Below are positions 55,900-64,000 of a DNA stretch of 64,000 bases, piece after piece. Origin of the DNA: Fremontodendron californicum (Eukaryota > Streptophyta > Magnoliopsida > Malvales > Malvaceae). The first letter of the stretch is position 1. Each line of letters begins with the position of its first letter. Where the stretch lies: positions 21,503,001 through 21,567,000 of the forward strand of contig JAULJL010000028.1 in NCBI GenBank assembly GCA_030761205.1, in the 5' to 3' direction. The position numbers were made by a program, and so were the translations under genes. The notes below the pieces were generated by a model that saw only the letters and a program-made list of their open reading frames with translations, was not told the DNA's origin and searched no databases.

Positions 55900-58800
55900 A
55901 TAACCCCTGACAACAAGTTCTGATCCTCCAAAACATAATGCAACATCTGAGGTTCCTTTAATGTATCTAAGGATCCTCTTAACAACATTCCAATGCTCTC
56001 TACCAGGATCTGCCATAAATCGACTGACCGCTCCCACTGCTTGTGCAATGTCTGGTCTTGTACATATCATAGCATACATAAGGCTTCCCACCGCTGATGC
56101 ATACGGTACTCGAGACATTTCCATCCTCTCTGCTTCATTGCTAGGACTCATACCTGAGGATAATTTACAATTGACAGGAAGTGGGGTAGATATTGGCTTA
56201 CAGTCTTGCATGTTGAAGCGTCGCAAGACCTTCCTCAGATAATTCTTTTGAGAAAGCCAAATTTTCCCGTCTTTTCTGTCTCGGTGAATTTGCATCCCTA
56301 AAATCTTGTTTGCGGGTCCCAAGTCCTTCATATCGAACTCCCTAGCCAACTGTGCCTTCAAATCTTGGATTCGATCTTTGTTGGGGCCTACCACCAATAT
56401 GTCATCCACATACAACAGCAAAATAATGAAATCATTATCATCAAACCTCTTGTAGTACGTACAATGGTCTGAACTCAGTCTGTTGTATTCAAGGCTAATT
56501 ATGAAAGAATCAAATCTCTTGTACCAACATCTGGGCGCCTGCTTTAGACCGTACAGAGATTTGGTCAACCTGCAAACCAAGTTTTCTTTGCCTGTTTCAA
56601 CAAAACCTTCTGGTTGGAGCATATAAATTTCTTCTTCAAGCTCTCTATGTAGAAAAGCCGTCTTTACATCTAGTTGTTCAAGATGTAAATCAAATGCAGC
56701 ACACATAGCCAACACTACTCTGATAGTAGTAAGTCTGACAACTGGAGAAAATATCTCGTTGAAGTCAATACCTTCTTTCTGAGCATATCCTTTTACAACC
56801 AATCTAGCACGATATCGTTCTACTTGATCATTGCTATCCCGCTTGATCTTGTAGACCCATTTGTTACCAATGGCTTTTCTGCCACGTGGTAATTCCACCA
56901 GTTCCCATGTCTCGTTCTTGTGAAGAGCTTCAATTTCTTCCTGCATTGCTGTCATCCACAGAGAAGCATCTGGGCTACTAGTAGCTTCATGAAAAGTTGA
57001 TGGCTCTCCATCCTCTGTTAAAAGACAGTATGCAACATTGCTCTCCGTAACATACTCCGTGTGCCAATTTGGAGGCCTTCTCTCACGAGTTGACCGTCGA
57101 ACTTCTACAGCCTCGGACTCAACTGGTTCTGGTACCTCATGCTCTGGTTCTGCTTCAGAAGAATCATCTTCTTGAGAATTTCTATCCATCTGCACTGTAG
57201 CAGTCTCTTTTGAAGTGTTGTCATTTGTTTGCTCACTTTGCAGTTCATTTTCTGCAAAAACTACATCTCTGCTGACAACAACCTTGCGGGCAGTGGGATC
57301 CCACAGGCGATACCCCTTAACACCGCCAGCATAACCCAAGAATATACATTTTCTGGATTTTGGATCCAGCTTTGTTCTTTCTTGGGAGTTGTACATCACG
57401 TACACAGGACATCCAAACACATGTAGAGAAGAATAATCAGCTGGCTTTCCTTTCCACATCTCCATAGGCGTCTTCAAGCCAATCGCCGTTGATGGTGATC
57501 GATTTATCACATAACAGGTGGTTTTGACTGCTTCTGCCCAGAAAGATTTGGCCAATCCCGCTGTTCTCAGCATGGCTCTTGTTCTATCTAGGAGAGTTCT
57601 GTTCATCCGCTCTACTACACCATTCTGTTGAGGCGTATGTGCAACCGTGAATTGTCTCATAATACCCTCTTTCTTACAGAATGCTAGAAAGTTACCGTCT
57701 ACATATTCTCCTCCATTGTCTGTCCTCAAGCACTTGATTCTTTTCCCAGTTTCAAGCTCTACTTGTGCTTTGAACTCCTTGAATACTGGAAACACATCTG
57801 ACTTCTTCTTGATTGGGTACACCCATAATCTCCTGGAATAGTCATCAATGAATGATACAAAATACTTTGCTCCACCCAAGGATATTTCTGGTGACTCCCA
57901 CACATCAGAATGGATTAAGTCCAGTATGTGTTTGCTTCTTGTAGTTACTTTAGCAAACTTCAATCTATGCTGCTTGCTTATCACACAGTGCTCACAGAAA
58001 GGTAAATTGACCATCTTGAGCCCGGGCAGGAGATTGCGTTCTGCAAGGACTTTCAAGCCTCGCTCTGACATATGGCCTAATCTGCGATGCCACATCATCG
58101 TCGTTTCTTCTTGGCTGGCTGCTGCAACTGATGCATCTGCCTCTTGCAACGTCTCTCCCAAAAGCATGTATAGATTGCTTGTGATCTTCTCTGCTTTCAT
58201 CACCACAAGGTTTCCTTTCACTACTTTCAATATTCCACATTCAGTGTGGATCTTGCACCCGAGGTCATCCAATTGTCCAATTGACAATAAGTTCTTCTTT
58301 AAGCCCTTCACATGTCGTACCCCTTGAATTTTGCGAACAGTACCATCATGCATTTTTAATCTGACGGTACCGACTCCAGCAATATCTAAGGCGTGATCAT
58401 TTCCCATGAACACAGATCCTTCCGAAATAGGTTCATAAGTGCAAAACCAATCTCGGTGTGGAGTCATGTGCCATGTCGCACCTGAATCCATTATCCAGAC
58501 ATCATTGAGTTTCTTTCCGCCTTTAGAACTAGTCGCTGCTTCACTATACAAGATTTCTCCATCATCTGAGGTACTTGCAACACAACCTTGGGAGGTTGAT
58601 GTTTCAGAATTCTTTTCTCCACCCTTCTTATTATGCCAACACTCCTTCTTCGAGTGCCCTCTCATGCCACAATTGTAGCATTTAAGATTCTTCCTTCTTC
58701 GAGATTTTGATCTACCATGATTCTGACTCCCACTGGAGCCACGTTCTGTTGATCTGCCTCTCATCACCGTTAAAGCCTCTGCTTGCTTTGAATTTTCTGA

Positions 58801-58947
58801 CCTTTCCTCCTTATTCTTGCGCCTGGATTCTTCTTCAAGAATAGCACCGGCAACATCATCAAAGTGAAGAGAGTCACTAACATTGTTATTTGTGATGTTG
58901 ATCATACGAATCTGGTAAACTCTGAAGTAGAAGTTCCGCACGTTCAT
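55897..58947 (-). pseudogene. Copia pol: zinc knuckle, protease, integrase, reverse transcriptase
   Basis: A 1016-codon open stretch. It contains the zinc knuckle CYNCGMRGHSKKEC (about 90-103), the protease active site DSGA (154-157), a GAG-pre-integrase region, the integrase core with an HSDVW start, DNGGEY and PQQNGVVER, and reverse transcriptase with YVDD at 846-849. It ends early because the first three LTR bases of the gypsy insert read TGA in this frame. The true continuation (RNase H) lies beyond the insert at 46316-45859. The Met at 58947 is an artefact of the frame change; gag should precede it. Confidence 0.93.
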
Positions 58948-59356
58948 TTTCCGCTATTTTGAAATCTGATGCTGTGAGTTGAGCAAATAGCGTATTCAGA
59001 GTGTTGATGTGATCCGTTACCGACGTGGATTCACTCATTCGAAGAGTGTAGAGTTTCCTCTTCAAGAATATTCTGGTGTGAAGTGACTTCACCTCGTACA
59101 ATTTGTTTAGAACATCCCAAATCTCCTTTGCAGTCTTCTTCTCTGCAACACTTGACAAAACTGAATCCGCCATTGCTAGGTGCAGATTGGCAACAGCATT
59201 GTCATCCTTCTCTTTCCACTTTTCATCAGTCATTTCTGTGGGTCTACTTTCAATTGCTTCTAGACAATTATCCTTCCTCAAAATTGCTCTTATCTTCAAT
59301 TTCCACAAGGAGAAATTTCTCCCACTGAACTTCTCTATCTCGAATTTTGCTGCCAT
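58886..59356 (-). pseudogene. Copia gag (N-terminal part, frame broken before the zinc knuckle)
   Basis: 156 codons starting MAAKFEIEKFSGRNFSLWK, the typical Tnt1-type gag start, with the UBN2-like core (KEIWDVLNKLYEVKSLHTRI). In intact relatives gag and pol form one frame; here the frame shifts near 58.9 kb and the rest continues in the overlapping pol frame. Capsid protein of the virus-like particle. Confidence 0.9.
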
Positions 59357-59798
59357 GGTTGTACACGAACTGAAGCGAGTTACACTATTTCACCGTGAAT
59401 AGTACCGTATACGTGAACAGTATTGTACGTATGTCGTACACTAGAACAAATCCAGTATACGTTAACAATTACTGCAAAAGTATACAACCACACGTATGAA
59501 TAATAACCGTATCTATGAATAGTACAGTACAATTGAATAGCCCGTATACTGGAACAGTGACCGTAGCCCGTGAATAGTGCACCAGGTAGGTTCCCAGGAA
59601 AGAGAGGTGGGTCACTGATAGACACACTTAAATACCAAGTCTTTCCTAGCCAGAACTTCCCTAGACACTTTCACACTACCACACTTTATTTCCAGCAACA
59701 AGAATAATTCTTTTCTGATGTGGAAGATCAGACAATACTGCAACCACAGAGCATACTAAGAACCAACAGTTTCACTGCAGCGGAATAAGGACCACGAA

Positions 59799-59816
59799 CC
59801 AATGGCTCTGATACCA
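59799..59816 (-). other. Copia primer binding site (initiator Met-tRNA)
   Basis: TGGTATCAGAGCCATTGG on the minus strand, one base after the 5' LTR. TGGTATCAGAGC is the standard complement of the plant initiator tRNA-Met 3' end. Confidence 0.9.
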
Positions 59817-59817
59817 C

Positions 59818-60150
59818 TGTTAGGTACCAGAGTGACGGAATAGTGTCTCACAACTAAAATAAGAGATGAGAAAATAGGAACTGAACACACAAAATTTAAC
59901 GTGGAAAACCCTCAATGAATAAAGGGAAAAACCACGGGGCAAGACTAGAAGAATTTCACTATGAGAAAATATTACAACACCTCTCTCTAAATACTAGGAG
60001 AGAACAACCTCACAAAGAATATAAGAAAGTATACAAGAGAGGAAGAGATAATTCTTGGGATGGTTTTAATACTTCTCCTTAAGGCTCTTTATATAGCCTT
60101 CAAGGAGGAACTCCTTCTTTACTCCCACCGATGTGGGATAAGTTCTAACA
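59818..60150 (-). repeat. Copia 5' LTR
   Basis: 333 bp. On the minus strand a TATATAAA box lies at 60095-60088, about 55 bp into the LTR, so U3 is short and transcription runs leftwards into gag. Confidence 0.95.
60088..60095 (-). promoter_or_regulatory. TATA box of the copia 5' LTR
   Basis: GCTATATAAAGAGCC on the minus strand; the same sequence is at 45728-45721 in the 3' LTR. Confidence 0.6.
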
Positions 60151-60155
60151 GAAAT

Positions 60156-61197
60156 CAATTTTTTTTTTTTTTTACAATAGAAAGGTTCTCAAGAGCTATC
60201 AAGCTTAAAGGAATCGATCCCTTCTAAAAAAAATCGATCCTTTAATCTTCTGCAATGAAAAATTCAGTTTGAATGCATTAAGGGATTGATCCCTTTTAAA
60301 AAACAATTGATCCCTTTGACTTTAATATTAGCTTATAGTAATTTAGTAAATTATTAATATAAACTAATATATAAAATATATAAAATTTTATAATTGTCTA
60401 GTTGGGTAAGGTCAGATTTGAACATTAAATGCTATGTCCAAAGCTTGAAAACAAGTCTCATTTTATTTTTTGGTTGCAGAAGCCTAATTTTTTGAGTTAA
60501 TATTTTTATCTAAACTCTTTCAAATATCGAGAAAATTTTTAGATTTAGACGAATAACCCGTTCCATGAACAAAGCTAGTATATATTAAGAGAACGAATTA
60601 TGCATATTAGTATGTATTATATACCTCCAACTTCTAGCAGCATTTTTGCTTCCCCATTAATTTCTTACTTAAACTCTTCAACTTTCATGATTTTCTTTGA
60701 GAATTGTCAACTCTTTATTTTGTGGAAACAAGACATTTATGATTTTTCTTTGCCTAATTAACCGAAATCTCTGAGATAGAAATTCAATGTTGTGGTCCTA
60801 ATTAATAGCATTTAATTTTGCAGCTATGTTATGTTGCACCTCTCATGAGTCATGATGAGTGCTAGGTTTGTTTTATTTTTTCAAATTTTTTTTTCTCATA
60901 AATCATAATATCAAAATTTTTTTTTTTACTTTTTTTAACCATAATGGGTAGTAAAATAACCATGTAACCTAGACTCCAAGATGGTATCTTATTTCCAAAA
61001 TAAAAAGGAGTAATGTTGAGGATTTGAATTTCAAAGGTAAAAAGATTAAATAATTTCTTCTTTGGTTAATAATTTTTAGAGAAGATGAATTCTATTATTT
61101 GATATATATGTCCAAATTCACTACTAGCTAGTCCGTGACCCACAAACAAGTAATGCTCTGAGCATTGAGCAGACCTCAAAGATAACTAGCATTTGAA
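60156..61197. other. Intergenic, no gene seen
   Basis: AT-rich DNA. Short palindromic-looking GGATTGATCC / GGAATCGATCC motifs at 60211-60310 suggest a decayed repeat into which the copia element inserted. Confidence 0.4.
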
Positions 61198-61430
61198 AGA
61201 TATGATAATTCGTGTATTTATGTTGTTTTTATATTATTTTTTATATCATAATCATATTTAAGGTATTATATATTTATATAAATTTTAACACATTAATAAT
61301 TCGTATTATATAGATTTTAACATGTGCATATATTCGTATTGTGTTCATATTTTTTTTTGTTATATTGTATTTTAATTATTTTTCTCGTATCATGTAATCG
61401 TGTCGTGTCTAAAATTACCAAATCTAACCT
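61198..61430 (+). repeat. Dispersed repeat, GATAATTCGTGTATTTATG family
   Basis: Same motif order as 22447, 31325 and 44040, ending GTGTCTAAAATTACCAAATCT. Confidence 0.5.
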
Positions 61431-61742
61431 TTGCCATTGTTTTTATTCAAATGAATTTCTTTTTTTTATCTAAAGTTGTAAGAAATTGAATCTTAATAAT
61501 AATAATTGGGATTAACAATCAAATATTATATCAACTGATCACACGGCTGTCGATGAACTTTATACTATTCTAATGATCATGAAATGTTCATTATTTTTTT
61601 TTTCTATGATTAAAAGATGAGAAAGTAGAATTAACTACCATCAAATTTTTATATATCTATCTAGGAAACAAAATTTTCATTACTAAGTATAAGAAATATA
61701 GTAATTGCACAAGACATTGTAAATTTGAAATGAATTATTGTT

Positions 61743-61921
61743 GGATTTAAATAGCGGCCGCAACGCAATATTACGGTCGTTATTTTACGGTTTCAACTCT
61801 CTCCATCACCGGTATTCAAGGTCGATATTTATCGTAATTAACCGCGATAACATTCATTACATCTGCGATCGCGATAAATATAACTCGATAAAAAATATAT
61901 TCGGGACCGTAATTTAAATGC
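61743..61921. mobile_element. Mutator-like MITE, uninterrupted relative of 11431-12094
   Basis: Ends GGATTTAAATAGCGG and CCGTAATTTAAATGC, an imperfect inverted repeat; interior ATTACGGTCGTTATTTTACGGTTT matches the outer parts of 11431-12094. No clean target duplication. Confidence 0.6.
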
Positions 61922-62364
61922 TTGATTGCTACTTTCTCTAATATACACCAAACTCTAACAACTGAAACTGTCTAAACTTTTCCCCCCTAAATAGCAATTT
62001 TCATGTTCCTTCTCTGACATATTCATGCAGCTTTGTTTGAATAATAGGGAAAAATGGGTGAAGAAAAGCTTTTTCCAGTTTCCATATCTAAGAGTTGGTA
62101 TATATCTATAGTTTCAATGATACTGCAACTCAACAGTCAACTCTGAACTGGAACTAGAAGGCCTGGAACAGTATTTGAAGTAGTAGGGGGAGGGGGGATG
62201 GCACTGCTAGCTGCATGCAATCTTACAGGAAGAAATTCCAACCACTTGTGTTTCAATGTGAGACTGTGTCTGCCTGTCTAACTGAGACCAACCATAACTG
62301 ATTACTATTTATTTTCAGAGAAAGCAACAATGCTCTTTCAGTATCATCGTTAGGATGGTGTCGT
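61922..62364. other. Intergenic, no gene seen
   Basis: Less A/T-rich spacer with no supportable frame or element. Confidence 0.35.
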
Positions 62365-62812
62365 TAGGGTGTAAATGAGACATTTGTATTCGTAAATTAT
62401 TTGGATTTGATATAAAAAAACTCGAATTCGACTCAGTCATTTTAGAGCCGAGCTTGAGCTCGAACATCTCGAGTTATCAAACGAGCTGAATTCGAGTTTC
62501 TAATACTTGACTCAAATAACTCGCGAGCCTAATCGACTTTTTATTTTTATTTTTAATATATATATATATATTTTATTTTTAATTAATATTGAAAAAAATC
62601 TCAATTCAAACTCGAGTTCGAATACAAATAATCGAGTTTGAAATCGAGTATGGGAATCGAGCTTATTTTTTAATAGATAAACGAGCCTAATCGAGCAAGC
62701 TCGAGCAGTTCGATTTTTATCTTGAATCGAGTTCGATTTTTAAAAATGAAATTCGATTGAGCTCGAGTTTCTTACTGCTTGAACTCGGCTCAGCTCGATT
62801 ACACCCCTAGGT
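62365..62812. mobile_element. CTCGAG-rich MITE, about 450 bp
   Basis: Terminal inverted repeats TAGGGTGTAAATGAG and CTCGATTACACCCCTA; interior rich in GAGCTCGA / TCGAGTT, collinear with 24918-25372. No clear target duplication. Confidence 0.65.
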
Positions 62813-63004
62813 CCCATGGTGGCTATATATATATTTAGAGTATTTTTTTTTTAAAATCTTCTTTTTAAACTATAAAATATAACCCTTAACTCAATTAATT
62901 ACATTTTAATTATTTTATTAATTAATAGTTTAATTCACAAACAATGGTTTTATTGAGAACGAGATTAGATACTATAGATGTGAACCTGAACTTTTAACTC
63001 TTTT

Positions 63005-63090
63005 GGTTCATGCAGTCACTCTTTAAACGTGGCATCCAACAAGTTTGAAATTCGAATCTCAACATCTGCAATCCCTCATCTTATCTCAAA
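63005..63090 (+). repeat. tRNA-derived (SINE-like) fragment
   Basis: TTGGTTCATGCAGTCACTC..GTGGCATCCAACAAG..AATTCGAATCTCA parallels the minus-strand sequence at 12856-12781; the B box is mutated. Confidence 0.4.
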
Positions 63091-63551
63091 ATGCAACCTT
63101 TTTTGTACCAAAATAAAATTAGATACTACATATAGAAACAATAAACTCCTCAAGCTTCATAAAACCAAAAATAGAATAAAATTGAAGATCTAAAAATCAA
63201 GAAGATGTCCTATTAAAAGAAAAAGAAGGAGATCAAACCATTATTGATCCAAAGAATTTTAAGTATCTCTAATAGATAAACATTTAGTATCAAAGAGTTA
63301 ATAAAAATTTATATAAATAGATAAAGAGTTCGTCTTTGATATGTTGTCAATGAAATTTTTTAATTTCACAAGCGATATTAATAGACTGTTACATATTCTA
63401 TTTATTTTTAAATTAATTTATAAGTTACTAATTGAACTTATAATAAGATGATTTAGTTCCTTAACCAAAAAAAAATGTGAAAACTGTATTAATAAAATGT
63501 AGAAATATATATCATATATTTCATCTAAAAGTTTTTATTGACGGTGCATTA

Positions 63552-63583
<32 letters not shown>

Positions 63584-64000
63584 ATTACTGCTAATAATTA
63601 ATAAGGCTCAACACCTAGAAACTGCTAACAATATTGTATGGATGGGACATGTTTTTCTCCTCCACGCATTTTCAGAAGTCAAACCACCATTTCAATTATT
63701 TTGTGCAAAGAAAAAAAAGGAAAATCAACATCAATTTGGGAGATATAATGATTAAAAAAAAAAAAGAAAAAAGAACAATTTAATCGTTTTTTGCAATCTT
63801 CTTCAAGCTTTCCAATTATAAGTAGGAAAATTTAAATGATCATTTTGCATGGTTGTCAATTGTAATGTAAATAACTAAACAAGGAGTAAGCAAATACTTT
63901 CAAGTTTTAGCTAAAACTTGAAATTAGTTTCAATTAATTAAATTAAGACTTTGAATGCAAGATTTTGTCTGGTTAATTTATGCAATCATGTAAGTGATGA
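63091..64000. other. Intergenic, no gene seen
   Basis: AT-rich; a GCGATATTAA dispersed-repeat piece near 63345-63420 and a (TA)n run at 63560-63582. The short frame at 63477-63755 is low-complexity and not convincing. Confidence 0.4.

Larger units (their letters stand above)
45451..60150 (-). mobile_element. Ty1-copia LTR retrotransposon (Tork/Tnt1-like), split by a Ty3-gypsy element
   Basis: Bounded by two 333-bp LTRs (TGTTAGG..TTCTAACA) and a GAAAT target duplication at 45446-45450 and 60151-60155. It is transcribed leftwards. The primer binding site matches initiator Met-tRNA and a polypurine tract precedes the 3' LTR. Without the insert (46317-55899 plus one ATAAC) it would be about 5.1 kb, normal for this group. 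It encodes gag, zinc knuckle, protease, integrase, reverse transcriptase and RNase H. Lesions: a frame change between gag and pol near 58.9 kb, an in-frame stop at 46210-46212, and the gypsy insertion. Confidence 0.95.

Noticed and set aside
57848..58327. 159-codon plus-strand frame
   Set aside because: Antisense shadow of copia pol.
45451..60150. Endogenous pararetrovirus or other virus copy
   Set aside because: Domain order, primer sites, LTRs and target duplications are those of plant copia and gypsy retrotransposons; no movement or coat protein of a plant virus is visible.

Overview
The window is nuclear DNA from a dicotyledonous flowering plant. The evidence is AT-rich intergenic DNA, genes with many short exons and GT..AG introns, several plant-type protein families, and plant LTR retrotransposons and MITEs. 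The species cannot be named from the sequence alone. Five host genes can be supported: (1) a large conserved plant nuclear-type protein of unknown function (minus strand, runs off the left edge); (2) a GT29 sialyltransferase-like Golgi glycosyltransferase, probably GALT29A (minus, 13.1-14.2 kb); (3) an A20/AN1 stress-associated protein (minus, 20.3-20.8 kb); (4) the ESCRT ATPase VPS4/SKD1 (plus, eight coding exons, 25.6-30.9 kb); (5) the histone H3.3 chaperone HIRA (plus, ten coding exons, 33.4-39.5 kb). The multi-exon models were built by hand; reading frame is kept across every junction. The genes share no obvious pathway.

The rest is mostly mobile DNA. Small non-autonomous DNA transposons fill introns and spacers. 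A ~150-200 bp family with CTATGTT ends and 8-bp target duplications (hAT-like) has about 15 copies. A second 8-bp-duplication family is rich in GGGCC. Foldback elements with 9-bp duplications look Mutator-like, and one of them (32142-32895) carries a broken calreticulin/calnexin-type gene fragment. Several MITEs are nested in one another.

From 45.45 to 60.15 kb lies a nested retrotransposon. A Ty1-copia element (333-bp LTRs, target duplication GAAAT) is split in its RNase H region by a Ty3-gypsy element (1488-bp LTRs, target duplication ATAAC). Both LTR pairs read as identical by eye, so both insertions look very recent. The gypsy element keeps gag, part of protease and the integrase tail, but reverse transcriptase, RNase H and the integrase core are missing. 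Between its pol remnant and 3' LTR it carries, in sense orientation, an unknown Cys-containing ORF and an uninterrupted 215-codon LONELY GUY (LOG)-like gene without introns. LOG enzymes release active cytokinins. A non-autonomous retroelement carrying a plausible cytokinin-activation gene is the most interesting object here.

From 60.2 kb to the right end there is no recognisable gene, only dispersed repeats, a tRNA-derived fragment and AT-rich sequence.
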